Origin: an uncultured Tateyamaria sp.
Lineage (GTDB): Bacteria > Pseudomonadota > Alphaproteobacteria > Rhodobacterales > Rhodobacteraceae
Length of the DNA stretch: 64,000 nucleotides
Direction of reading: 5' to 3'
NCBI RefSeq assembly: GCF_947494755.1
Contig: NZ_CANLVZ010000002.1
Span: 186,001-250,000, forward strand
Shown here in pieces: positions 54,817 to 63,418 of this stretch; positions within the stretch are counted from its first letter, which is position 1; every line of letters starts with the position of its first letter. Under the pieces are notes generated by a model that was given only the letters and a program-made list of their open reading frames with translations, had not been told where the DNA came from and did no database searches. The translations under genes and the position numbers were made by a program.

Positions 54817-55701
54817 ATGCTGCTGAAGATTTTGCGTGCCGCCGCCCTGTCGCTTTGCCTGCCAACACTGGTGAGTGCGCAGGACGCAGGCTTTGACTCC
54901 CCCTCCATCGTGATCCTCGGCGACAGTCAGATCCCATTCGGATCGGGGCCGGTGTTCCTCGAGTTCTTTGAAAACATCAAATCGCATTGCCCCCCCACGC
55001 CCGAGCAGGCGCAGAACCTTGAGGTCCTCGCGGACATGAAAGTGGCGGTGATCGGGGTACGCTCCACCTCGTTGCATTCGTGGACGGCGCGGATGGGGCG
55101 GGCCAAGGGCGCGATCTGCGACGTCGATCCCAAGTGGAAGGTGAATGCGGGCACTTACGGCTTCATCAACACCACGGGCAACAAGTACAAGCAGATCGGG
55201 CAAGGCGACGCCTACCAGTTCTGCAAGATGGATCAGTCCGCGTTCGAGACGATGTTCCGACCGGACTACTACAACCCCAAACTGATCCTGCTGTCCTTTC
55301 TCGGCAATTCAGCCCAACGGTGGGCCGGCGACTATGAAAAAGCACGCGAGGACGTGGAAAAGATGAATGCGCAACTGCCCGCAGGTACGCCGTGCATCTT
55401 CATGACAACTGCGCCCAGTTATTCCAAGAAGATCACCGACCTCAGGATCAAGGCCCAGGCCAACGTCAAACGGGCCTTTGAAGAAACCGGCAGTTCATGC
55501 AGCTTTATCGAAGGGGCGACCCCTGAAACCGTTGCTGCCAACCAAGGCAACAAGCATTACTTCCGGGTCAATTCCGCAGGCAAGGTCAAAGACCCGTATC
55601 ACCCCAATACAAAGGCGGCCAAAGAGTTCTTTATGATCGAAATGGATGACATCTGCACAGCCGTCTATGACCAGATCAGCGCGGCCATGCCCGACGGATA
55701 G
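54817..55701 (+). CDS. Secreted SGNH/GDSL-like hydrolase
   Basis: 294 aa with a signal peptide (residues 1-21). SGNH-type landmarks are block I IVILGDSQIPFG (Ser about residue 37), a Gly/Asn block in LLSFLGNSAQRW, and block V DPYHPN (Asp259, His262), placing the Ser-Asp-His triad in the usual order. Several Cys suggest disulfides in the periplasm. Substrate (ester, acetylated sugar or peptidoglycan) is unknown. Followed by a strong bidirectional terminator. Confidence 0.75.
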   Translation: MLLKILRAAALSLCLPTLVSAQDAGFDSPSIVILGDSQIPFGSGPVFLEFFENIKSHCPPTPEQAQNLEVLADMKVAVIGVRSTSLHSWTARMGRAKGAICDVDPKWKVNAGTYGFINTTGNKYKQIGQGDAYQFCKMDQSAFETMFRPDYYNPKLILLSFLGNSAQRWAGDYEKAREDVEKMNAQLPAGTPCIFMTTAPSYSKKITDLRIKAQANVKRAFEETGSSCSFIEGATPETVAANQGNKHYFRVNSAGKVKDPYHPNTKAAKEFFMIEMDDICTAVYDQISAAMPDG

Positions 55702-55750
55702 AAACTGTTCGGTTCGAGAACTCTGCACCGCAGGTAAGCGCAGAATGGCA

Positions 55751-55782
55751 AAAAGGCTGGCCCTTCGACAGGCCAGCCTTTT
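55751..55782. terminator. Bidirectional intrinsic terminator
   Basis: AAAAGGCTGGCC / GGCCAGCCTTTT: a 12-bp perfect stem with an 8-nt loop between the convergent SGNH-type and glutamate dehydrogenase genes. A-run on one side and T-run on the other make it functional in both directions. Confidence 0.9.
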
Positions 55783-55785
55783 GGG

Positions 55786-57216
55786 TCAGAGGCCCTTGGC
55801 GCGGTAGCTGTCAGCCACCTTCCCGATGGACACCAGATAGGCGGCGGTGCGCAAATCATCGACATCTCCGCGCTCGTGCCAGACCGACGCCATGGACTGA
55901 TAGGCCGTCCGCATCGTGTCATCGAGGCCCGAGCGGACCAGCTCCAACTCGCCCGCACCGCGCAGATACTTGCTCTTGAAGTCGGGCGTCATGCTCCAGG
56001 CGTCCCCCAGATGGTGGCTCAGCCGCTCCAGCTCGTCCACGACGAGTTGGTGGCGCGCCTCTTCCTGGCGGCGCTGCATCCGGCCAAAGCGGATGTGGCT
56101 GAGGTTCTTGACCCACTCGAAATAGGACACGGTGACCCCGCCTGCGTTGGCATACATGTCGGGAATGATGACGCAGCCCTTTTCCTTCAGGATCAGATCA
56201 GCACCAGCCGTCACGGGGCCGTTCGCCGCCTCGATGATCAGCGGTGCCTTGATCCGGGCCGCGTTGGATTGGTTGATGACACCTTCGAGTGCCGCAGGGA
56301 TCAGGATATCGCACTCCATCTCCAGCACGGCTGCGCCATTCTCGATATGGGTGCCCTCAGGGCAGCCGCTCACGCCGCCATGACCTGCGATCCAGTTGCG
56401 CACGGCTTCGACATCCAGCCCCTTTGGGTCGGTCAGCGCGCCATCACGCTCGATGATGCCGACAACCTTGCAGCCATCCTCTTCGGACAGAAACTTGGCG
56501 GCATGATAGCCCACATTGCCAAGGCCCTGCACAACGACGCTCTTGCCATCAAGCGTGCCGGACATGCCCGTCTTGGCAACGCCGTCTTCATCGCGGAAGA
56601 ACTCGCGCAGCGCGTATTGGACACCGCGACCGGTTGCCTCGGTGCGCCCCTGAATGCCGCCAGCGTTGGTCGGTTTCCCGGTCACGCAGGCGACACCGTT
56701 GATGTCCGTGGTGTTCATGCGTTTGTACTGATCCGCAATCCACGCCATCTCACGCTCACCCGTGCCCATGTCAGGAGCCGGCACGTTCTGGGCGGGGTTG
56801 ATCATGTCGCGCTTGATCAGCTCATAGGCAAAACGGCGGGTGATCAGCTCCAGCTCGTGATCGTCATACTCACGCGGATCAATGCACAAGCCCCCCTTCG
56901 AACCCCCAAACGGGGCCTCAACCAAAGCGCACTTGTAAGTCATCAGCGCGGCAAGGGCCTCGACCTCATCCTGATTGACGCCAAGCGCAAAGCGGATGCC
57001 GCCCTTGACCGGCTCCATATGTTCGGAATGGACCGAGCGGTATCCGGTAAAAGTCTGAATCTGCCCCCGCAGGCGCACACCAAACCGAACCGTATAGGTG
57101 GCGTTGCACACCCTGATCTTTTCCTCGAGTCCGGGCGGCAGGTCCATGAGCGCCACCGCGCGGTTGAACATGATATCCACACTCTCGCGGAAGCTCGGTT
57201 CATTTGGGGTGCTCAT
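55786..57216 (-). CDS. gdhA: Glutamate dehydrogenase (Glu/Leu/Phe/Val dehydrogenase family)
   Basis: 476 aa hexameric-type dehydrogenase interconverting glutamate and 2-oxoglutarate with ammonium. Substrate lysines are in EPVKGGIRF and MTYKCALVEAPFGGSKGG (about 94-111); MNPAQNVPAPDMGTGEREM-type signature is present as NPAQNVPAPDMGTGEREM; dinucleotide motif VVVQGLGNVGYHAAKFL (about 228-244). Cofactor preference is not clear from sequence. It could supply or consume ammonium linked to sarcosine/glycine catabolism nearby, but it is not in the same transcript. Confidence 0.93.
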   Translation of the reverse strand: MSTPNEPSFRESVDIMFNRAVALMDLPPGLEEKIRVCNATYTVRFGVRLRGQIQTFTGYRSVHSEHMEPVKGGIRFALGVNQDEVEALAALMTYKCALVEAPFGGSKGGLCIDPREYDDHELELITRRFAYELIKRDMINPAQNVPAPDMGTGEREMAWIADQYKRMNTTDINGVACVTGKPTNAGGIQGRTEATGRGVQYALREFFRDEDGVAKTGMSGTLDGKSVVVQGLGNVGYHAAKFLSEEDGCKVVGIIERDGALTDPKGLDVEAVRNWIAGHGGVSGCPEGTHIENGAAVLEMECDILIPAALEGVINQSNAARIKAPLIIEAANGPVTAGADLILKEKGCVIIPDMYANAGGVTVSYFEWVKNLSHIRFGRMQRRQEEARHQLVVDELERLSHHLGDAWSMTPDFKSKYLRGAGELELVRSGLDDTMRTAYQSMASVWHERGDVDDLRTAAYLVSIGKVADSYRAKGL

Positions 57217-57342
57217 CCAGGTCTCCTTTATGCGGTCCGACTCGCCTGCAGGCGCAGTCTGTGAGCCCAGCCTATGACGGTTCCGTTAATGGGTGCGACT
57301 TTTTTTGCGGATGGCGAAAATAGGCATCGAGACCGATTTTGA

Positions 57343-57358
57343 TTAACAAATCGTAAAC
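57343..57358. promoter_or_regulatory. CtrA-box-like site upstream of Tad-type operon
   Basis: TTAACAAATCGTAAAC resembles the CtrA consensus TTAA-N7-TTAAC with one mismatch. It lies 155 bp upstream of the TadG-like gene and 127 bp from gdhA, in the 296-bp intergenic region 57217-57512, in which I otherwise see no gene. CtrA control of pilus and motility genes is known in alphaproteobacteria; here it is inference. Confidence 0.35.
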
Positions 57359-57512
57359 AGTGCCCACGTCAAAACGGCATTGACCAAGGCGGGTCCACAA
57401 ACTCCACAGAGGTTTCCCCGTTTTGCCCGATTTCGGACACAATGCCCCTGCACACCGATCCTCGGACGAAAAGGCCATACGGGTCAGACTCCGATAGAAA
57501 GCAAGGTGTAGC

Positions 57513-58940
57513 ATGTCGACGAACTGGACATTGAAATCGATCTCGAAAGCGGCGCTGAAAAGCAGCGTCAGCTCCTTCGTGCGCAACGAAGCGGGATCGA
57601 TGACATATTTCGGCCTGGCCATTATCATGATGATGTTGCTGGTGGGGGGCATCGGGGTCGACCTGATGCGCAATGAGATGGAGCGTACACGGGTGCAGGC
57701 CACGCTGGACCGCGCCGTGTTGGCCGCCGCCGACCTCGACCAGCCTCTGGATGCGACGGCCGTTGTCGAAGACTACCTCGCGAAATCGGGCCTGGGTCAC
57801 TACACCGTGTCCGTGAACCCCGATGCCTCGGTCCAGTACAAGGGCATCAACTATAAAACCGTTGTTGCGAGCACGAGAAACACGACCCCAACGCAGTTCA
57901 TGCGCTTGGTGGGCGTTTCGGATCTGCCACTGTCTATAGCCAGTTCGGCGGAAGAACGGATTTCCAAAGTCGAAATCTCGTTGATCCTCGACATCTCGGG
58001 ATCAATGAAAAACGACAGCAAGATCGAGAACATGCGCACCGCTGGCAAGGCCTTTGTGGATGCGGTGATCAAACCCGAAACGCAAGATCTGATCTCGCTT
58101 TCAATTGTGCCTTACTCCGAGCACGTGAATATCGGCGACGGTATCTATAACAACCTCAAGCGCTACGTTTATTCCAATATCCCGTCTCGCTGCGTGGAAA
58201 TGCCAGACGACGAATTCGAAGATACAGCGCTGGATACATCCCTGTGGTATCGTCAGGTGCAGCACTTCCAATGGAACTATGCGAGCCGCTACACGGTCAC
58301 CGACACCGTGTGCCCGAAATACAGCTACGAAGCCATCCAGATGGTTAGCCAGAACAAGACTGCTCTCAAGAACCAGATCCAGGCGCTGCAGCCACGTGCG
58401 GGTACGGCGATCTACATGGGCATGAAGTGGGGTGTTGCCTTGCTTGACCCATCGATGCGCACAATTGTCACCAACAACAAAGTGTCAACCGACCCGCTTA
58501 AAGGGCGCCCCGTCGACTATTCGGACGAGGAAACGCTGAAGACCATCGTTCTGATGACAGATGGGCAGAACAGTAACTCCAACCGGATTTCGAACTGGGC
58601 CTACAACTCCTATAGCGAACGTCAGCAGTGGGTGAACCAGAACTTTGGTTGGTGGAATTCCCACGTCTACGACAACTGGAACGGCGGCAAGGGGTCCCCG
58701 GACTACCAGTACATGACCGCCGACCGTGCAGACGACCTACTGGAAGACATTTGTGATGCGGCCAAAGCAAAAGGCATCGTGATCTGGACCGTCGGGTTTG
58801 AAACCAAAGCCCACGGCGGTCAGGTCATGGAAGACTGCGCGTCCTCGCCCAGCCACTATTTCGACGTGGAAGGGGTGGAGATCAAAGAAGCCTTCGAAGC
58901 GATCGCCAAGCAGATCAACCAATTGAGGCTGACAAAATGA
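57513..58940 (+). CDS. TadG-like pilus-assembly protein with von Willebrand A domain
   Basis: 475 aa. The N-terminal prepilin-like segment (NEAGSMTYFGLAIIMMMLLV, residues 25-44) is of the TadE/G type, with a single TM helix and helical stalk. A vWA domain follows from about 150: MIDAS DISGSM (DxSxS, about 160-165), threonine in RAGTAIYMGM and VLMTDGQN. The domain is interrupted by a Trp/Asn-rich insertion (about 360-400). Likely inner-membrane anchored with the vWA domain outside, assembling or tipping a Tad-type pilus. First gene of a three-gene operon with 4-nt overlaps. Confidence 0.85.
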   Translation: MSTNWTLKSISKAALKSSVSSFVRNEAGSMTYFGLAIIMMMLLVGGIGVDLMRNEMERTRVQATLDRAVLAAADLDQPLDATAVVEDYLAKSGLGHYTVSVNPDASVQYKGINYKTVVASTRNTTPTQFMRLVGVSDLPLSIASSAEERISKVEISLILDISGSMKNDSKIENMRTAGKAFVDAVIKPETQDLISLSIVPYSEHVNIGDGIYNNLKRYVYSNIPSRCVEMPDDEFEDTALDTSLWYRQVQHFQWNYASRYTVTDTVCPKYSYEAIQMVSQNKTALKNQIQALQPRAGTAIYMGMKWGVALLDPSMRTIVTNNKVSTDPLKGRPVDYSDEETLKTIVLMTDGQNSNSNRISNWAYNSYSERQQWVNQNFGWWNSHVYDNWNGGKGSPDYQYMTADRADDLLEDICDAAKAKGIVIWTVGFETKAHGGQVMEDCASSPSHYFDVEGVEIKEAFEAIAKQINQLRLTK

Positions 58941-59482
58941 TGCACACCGTCACAAACTTCCTGCGCCGCTTCCGTCGCGAAGAGGATGGGCAGATGCTCG
59001 TGGAATTCGCCCTCGCGGTGCCATTGATCATGACCTTGTTCCTGACTTCGGTAGAGCTGGGCATCTACGCTATGCGCCAGAACTTCCTGGACCGCGGAGT
59101 AGATATGGCCGTTCGCGATGTGCGGCTGAATACGACCACCAACTACACGCACGCCCAGCTCAAGACGATGATCTGCGAGAATGCAGGGTTCCTGCCTGAC
59201 TGCGAAAACGCTCTGAAGCTTGAGATGACACCGGTCAACCCACGCTCATTTGCCGGATTTGCTGGCGTCGCGGATTGTATCGACGTCACCGAACCGCTCA
59301 AGCCGTCCCGGGTCTTCAAACATGGTGGCGAGCACCAGTTGATGATGATCCGTGCGTGCTATCTCTTTGATCCGATCTTTCCAACAACGGGCATGGGTTA
59401 TGCCTTTACCCGGACCGAGGACGGGTCGGACCGTGCCAAGATGCTTGCCCTCTCGGCCTTCGTGCAGGAGCCAAATTCATGA
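58937..59482 (+). CDS. TadE-like pseudopilin
   Basis: 181 aa. RREEDGQMLVEFALAVPLIM (about residues 14-33) is the TadE/RcpC-type prepilin motif: charged leader, Gly, Glu+5-like Glu and a hydrophobic helix. The C-terminal domain is periplasmic and has several Cys that could form disulfides (CENAGFLPDCENA). The ATG overlaps the TadG-like stop by 4 nt. No pilin (flp), TadZABC or prepilin peptidase gene is in the window. Confidence 0.85.
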   Translation: MMHTVTNFLRRFRREEDGQMLVEFALAVPLIMTLFLTSVELGIYAMRQNFLDRGVDMAVRDVRLNTTTNYTHAQLKTMICENAGFLPDCENALKLEMTPVNPRSFAGFAGVADCIDVTEPLKPSRVFKHGGEHQLMMIRACYLFDPIFPTTGMGYAFTRTEDGSDRAKMLALSAFVQEPNS

Positions 59483-60033
59483 TCCGCCTTATCAAACACC
59501 TGCGTCGCTTTCGCGATGACGAACGCGGCAGCATCGCTGTTGAAACCGTCCTGATCATTCCGGCGCTGTTCTGGGCATATCTCGCGATGTTCGCCACCTT
59601 CGACGCCTATCGGCAGCACGCGGTCGGGATCAAGGCCGCCTATACAATCGGCGATATCATCTCGCGCGAAACCACCCCGCTGAACGTCGACTATCTGACG
59701 GGAACGCGCAAACTGCTGGCCTATCTCACCGCGAATGAGGAGACGGACGTTGCTGTGCGCATCACAAGTATCAAGTATAACGGTACCGACAAGGAGTACC
59801 GCCGTCACTGGTCGAGGAAGCGCGGATGGATGCCGGCGCTGACAGACGAGCAGGTGAACGACATGGCATACAGGCTGCCTGTCCTGCCGCACAACGAACA
59901 CATCATGCTGGTCGAGACATTCGTGAAATACGACCCGCCGTTCGACACCGGGCTCAAAGCCCGCGAGATCCACAACGCGGTCTTCACGCGCCCCCGCTAT
60001 GCGCCGCGCGTGTTGTGGAGCAGCGATGGCTAG
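59479..60033 (+). CDS. TadF/TadE-like pseudopilin
   Basis: 184 aa. The N-terminal RRFRDDERGSIAVETVLIIP (about 10-29) again shows the Tad prepilin pattern with a conserved Glu in the helix. The periplasmic remainder has VRITSIKYNG and FVKYDPPFDTGLKAREIHN. Third gene of the operon, overlapping the previous stop by 4 nt, and transcribed towards the membrane protein at 60036. Confidence 0.83.
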   Translation: MIRLIKHLRRFRDDERGSIAVETVLIIPALFWAYLAMFATFDAYRQHAVGIKAAYTIGDIISRETTPLNVDYLTGTRKLLAYLTANEETDVAVRITSIKYNGTDKEYRRHWSRKRGWMPALTDEQVNDMAYRLPVLPHNEHIMLVETFVKYDPPFDTGLKAREIHNAVFTRPRYAPRVLWSSDG

Positions 60034-60035
60034 CT

Positions 60036-60530
60036 CTAGCTGTTAGAACGTTCTGCAATCATGGCCGAGATCATCTCGGCCATGAATTTTGCCTGATGGC
60101 CTGGGGTCATCCCCCCCACGCCAATACGGGAACCCATCCGCCACCACAGGCCCGGACGCCAGGTGCGTGCCGCAGGTTCTGACAGGCGCAAAAGGAAACC
60201 GTTTGACGGCTTGAACGCGAACATGCCCCGATCAATGGCCGCGATATCTTCGACACGCGCCAGAAGATCGCCGTTGCTGTCGCGCAGCGCCTCCATCGTC
60301 AGTTCCAGTCGCACTGCCGTGGCGCGCCGCATTTGTTCGGCAATCCAGATCGATCCGCCCCCCAGCACAAACAGGAACACCTGCCAGCCAATATCGGGCG
60401 GGCGCACGATGGCGACATAGATCACCATGAGCGACAAAATATACAGCGAACCGATGCCGAGGATGCGGCGGCCCGGTGAGGCGGAGATGGTCGCGATGAC
60501 CTGATCTGGCTCTGTAATCTCTGGCAACAT
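60036..60530 (-). CDS. Hypothetical membrane protein
   Basis: 164 aa. Two hydrophobic helices (about residues 22-42 and 48-66) then a cytoplasmic domain with AVRLELTMEALRDSNGDLLARVEDIAAIDR in two segments and RTWRPGLWWRMGSRIGVGGM. It resembles other alphaproteobacterial proteins with TM pair plus PH-like domain in general form. Its stop is 2 bp from the convergent Tad-type gene stop. Function unknown. Confidence 0.72.
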   Translation of the reverse strand: MLPEITEPDQVIATISASPGRRILGIGSLYILSLMVIYVAIVRPPDIGWQVFLFVLGGGSIWIAEQMRRATAVRLELTMEALRDSNGDLLARVEDIAAIDRGMFAFKPSNGFLLRLSEPAARTWRPGLWWRMGSRIGVGGMTPGHQAKFMAEMISAMIAERSNS

Positions 60531-60571
60531 GGCGCGCGTCTAGCCCGCCCCCTGCCCGCTCACAAGCCCCC

Positions 60572-61516
60572 TCAGCGCCGCACGATCACCTCGGCCCCCT
60601 TCTCTTCGGGTTCGTCGTCGGTCATTTCCGCCGGAAAGCCGGGGGCGGTCACGTCAAGCCCCGTCACCTCTTCGAGCCGTTTGATGATGTTAGGCGACAA
60701 CTCGCGCGGGCCGAACCGGGCGATCCCGTCGTTGAAAATGTCGATCAGCAGCGGGTTCAGTTGCAAGGGCACCCCGGCCCGGTCCGCCACGCTCTGAAAC
60801 AGGCCGATGTCCTTGGCCACAAGGTCCATGGTGAACGAGATGTCGCGGCTGCCGTTCAGGATCACCTGACTTTCGGTCTCATGCACAAAGGAAGTGCCCG
60901 AGCTGATCGCTATAGCCTCGTAAGCCACACCCAGATCCATGCCCGCCCCCTTGGCCACGGTCAGCGCCTCGGCGCAACTGACCAGATTGGCGGTCGCCAG
61001 ATAGTTTGTGATGACCTTGAGGATCGATGCCGAGCCGAGGTCGCCAGTGTGCAGCACCCGCCGCCCCATTGTGGTCAAGAGCGGCAGGATGCGTTCGAAG
61101 GTGGCGCGGTCACAGCCCGCAAAGATGCTGATATTGCCCGTGTCCGCGCGGTGGCACCCTCCCGAGACCGGACAATCCACCGCCGCGCCGCCCGCCTCTA
61201 TCACCTGCGCGCCGATGCGTTTGACTTCGGCCTCGTCGGTGGTCGACATTTCCATCCAGATCTTGCCGGGACCAACATGGGGCAGCATCTCGGCCATGAC
61301 CGCCGCCGACGCGGCAGGGCTGGGCAGGCAGGTGATGACAGCATCGCAATCCTGCATCAACCGCGCAGGGCCGTGGCCATCATGGGCACCGGCAGCGACC
61401 TTTTCAGCCACGAATTCGGCGTTCAGATCATGCACCCAGACATCGTGCCCATTGCGGATCAGGCTGCCTGAAAGCTTGCCACCCACATTGCCCAAGCCGA
61501 TAAATCCGATTTTCAT
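60572..61516 (-). CDS. NAD(P)-dependent beta-hydroxyacid dehydrogenase
   Basis: 314 aa of the 3-hydroxyisobutyrate dehydrogenase superfamily: KIGFIGLGNVGGKLSGSLI (dinucleotide site), substrate motif DCPVSGGCHRADTGNISIF (about 118-136), and catalytic Lys in SILKVITNYLATANL (about 175). Family members include tartronate semialdehyde reductases and HIBADH; the substrate is not fixed by sequence. ATG 61516 matches the family MKIGFIG start. Last gene of the cluster 60572-64000, in transcription order after the M19-like gene. Confidence 0.88.
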   Translation of the reverse strand: MKIGFIGLGNVGGKLSGSLIRNGHDVWVHDLNAEFVAEKVAAGAHDGHGPARLMQDCDAVITCLPSPAASAAVMAEMLPHVGPGKIWMEMSTTDEAEVKRIGAQVIEAGGAAVDCPVSGGCHRADTGNISIFAGCDRATFERILPLLTTMGRRVLHTGDLGSASILKVITNYLATANLVSCAEALTVAKGAGMDLGVAYEAIAISSGTSFVHETESQVILNGSRDISFTMDLVAKDIGLFQSVADRAGVPLQLNPLLIDIFNDGIARFGPRELSPNIIKRLEEVTGLDVTAPGFPAEMTDDEPEEKGAEVIVRR

Positions 61517-61597
61517 ATGCCCTGTCTCCCTTGGCGATCTGTCCGCACAGCCAAGGGCAGGCTGTCCCGTCATGTCCGTCTTGTTTGCGACATGCGT

Positions 61598-62572
61598 TTA
61601 GGGTTTTGGGCTGAAATTATCGGCGTAGAACCGATACCAGTTGCCACCCATGATCCCGGCGACCTCTTCGGCATTCATCCCCGTCGCGCGCAGGCCGTCC
61701 TCGATATTGCCAAAGTCGCGATTGTCGCGGAACCAGTCCGGTTGGGGTGGAAAGCCCGGCGCGGCGGCAGAGCCTTCGCCGTGGTCGATTTCTTTGCTCC
61801 ACCGACCCACGCGCATCCATTCGACCACGCTGTCGGGCTGGTCCTGGCACAGGTCCGATCCGATCCCGATCTTGTCGGTGCCATATCGCTCGGCGGTGCG
61901 GGCCACGGCGGCGCAGAAGTCGTTGAGCGTGCAGTCAGCCCCACCCTTGAGGTGGTGAGGATAAAGCGAAAAGCCTAACATACCGCCCGCCTCGGTGACG
62001 GCGCGAATTACATCGTCACGCTTGTTGCGCAGGGCCGGATGCCAGTCGTGCGGATTGGCGTGAGTGATCGCGATGGGCCGTTCGGAGATGTCTGCCGCTT
62101 CAATGGTCGAACGATCCGCCGAGTGGCTCATGTCGACCACCAGACCCACGCGGTTCATCTCCTTGATCACCTGACGCCCCATGCGGGTGATCCCGGTGTC
62201 TTCGGCCTCGTAACAGCCTGTCGCCAGCAAGGATTGGTTGTTGTAAGTCAGCTGCATGAAGCGCGCGCCAAGCGTGTGCACGATCTCAACCAGGCCGATA
62301 TCGTCCTCGATCGGGCTGGGATTCTGAAAGCCGAAAAAAATCGCCGTCTTGCCCTCGGCCTTCGCGCGGTCAATGTCGCTGGCCCACAGCCCCTTGATGA
62401 TCAGGTCGGGATACTGTTCGAACCATCGGTTCCACTGTTCGACATTCAGCACGGTCTCACGGAAATTTTCGTGGTATGCGATGGTGACATGCACCGCATC
62501 AACGCTGCCTTCGCGCATCTGGCGAAAGACCTTTTCCGACCAGTTGGCGTATTGCAGGTTGTCGATGCGCAT
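61598..62572 (-). CDS. M19 dipeptidase-like protein missing key metal ligands
   Basis: 324 aa. Overall it follows renal dipeptidase/M19 (VDMSHSADRST, ITHANPHDWHPALRN, GIGSDLCQDQPDS near 235). At the N-terminus the HxD zinc motif is replaced by Leu6/Tyr8 (IDNLQYANW) and the bridging Glu by Gln83 (FFGFQNPSP). The two conserved His (in MSH and THAN) and the Asp remain, so at most one metal site looks intact. May act on another C-N bond or be non-catalytic. Its ATG shares one base with the stop of the upstream epimerase gene. Confidence 0.82.
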   Translation of the reverse strand: MRIDNLQYANWSEKVFRQMREGSVDAVHVTIAYHENFRETVLNVEQWNRWFEQYPDLIIKGLWASDIDRAKAEGKTAIFFGFQNPSPIEDDIGLVEIVHTLGARFMQLTYNNQSLLATGCYEAEDTGITRMGRQVIKEMNRVGLVVDMSHSADRSTIEAADISERPIAITHANPHDWHPALRNKRDDVIRAVTEAGGMLGFSLYPHHLKGGADCTLNDFCAAVARTAERYGTDKIGIGSDLCQDQPDSVVEWMRVGRWSKEIDHGEGSAAAPGFPPQPDWFRDNRDFGNIEDGLRATGMNAEEVAGIMGGNWYRFYADNFSPKP

Positions 62573-63402
62573 CAGGTTTCATCCTTGGCGAGGTTCAGGC
62601 CCGCAAGTCCGCTGTCCCCCAGCTCCACCGTCGCAAAGGGGCCACCGATGCAGGCCTGCGCGGGGTCGGAGGGATCGGCCGGCGGGGCCTGCGCAAACAT
62701 CTCCTCGGCGAATTGTTCGGCGTTGCCCTTGGGTCGATAGCCCAGATGCCGCGCGCCGGTGTTGTCAAAGGGCGAGCGGTCGTTGTCCGACACCCCGTAG
62801 ACGATAGAGAATTCAGTGACACGCGTGTCGATGGCCCGGGTCACCATATGGATCAGGTCATCGTAGCTCAGCCATGTTCCAACCGCCCGTGCATTGGTCA
62901 CCGTGGCGCAACTGGCAATGCGCATGCACACCGCTTCGATCCCGCGCTTGTCCCAATACATGCGCGCCAAATCCTCGGCAAAACACTTGGCTAACCCGTA
63001 ATAGGTGTCGGGGCGATGGGGCGCATTCACGCCGATCATGTCTGCGGATTTGTGCATGCCGACCGCATGGATAGACGAGGCATAGACCACCCGGCGCACG
63101 CCGTTGCGATGCGCGGCCTCCCAGATGTTATAGGCCCCGATAATGTTCGCATGCAGGATGTCGTCGAAGGGGGCTTCGTCCCCGATAGCTCCGAAATGCA
63201 CAACCATATCAGCGTCTTGAAGCAGATTCACGATCTCATCCAGACGGCTCAGATCGGCCTTTACATACGTCTCGTTGGCGGCGAGATCAGAGACGCCATC
63301 TGCGATATCTGTGCTGACAAAGGTCTCGCACATCTCGGCAAGCGGGCCGCGCAAATGTGATCCAAGCCGCCCTGCTGCGCCCGTCAAAACCAGCTTTTTC
63401 AT
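62572..63402 (-). CDS. NAD-dependent epimerase/dehydrogenase, uronate-dehydrogenase-like
   Basis: 276-aa extended SDR: LVLTGAAGRLGSHLRGPL (5-22), VHFGAIGDEAPFDDIL, ASSIHAVG and catalytic YYGLAKCFAEDLARMY (YxxxK). Similar to uronate dehydrogenases in VHFGA...PFDDIL and SCATVTNARAVGTWLSYDD. Those oxidise hexuronates to aldarolactones with NAD+. Substrate here unproven. Starts at ATG 63402; stop overlaps the M19-like start (TGATG). Confidence 0.85.
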   Translation of the reverse strand: MKKLVLTGAAGRLGSHLRGPLAEMCETFVSTDIADGVSDLAANETYVKADLSRLDEIVNLLQDADMVVHFGAIGDEAPFDDILHANIIGAYNIWEAAHRNGVRRVVYASSIHAVGMHKSADMIGVNAPHRPDTYYGLAKCFAEDLARMYWDKRGIEAVCMRIASCATVTNARAVGTWLSYDDLIHMVTRAIDTRVTEFSIVYGVSDNDRSPFDNTGARHLGYRPKGNAEQFAEEMFAQAPPADPSDPAQACIGGPFATVELGDSGLAGLNLAKDET

Positions 63403-63418
63403 AAGTCCTCTCCGCCGG

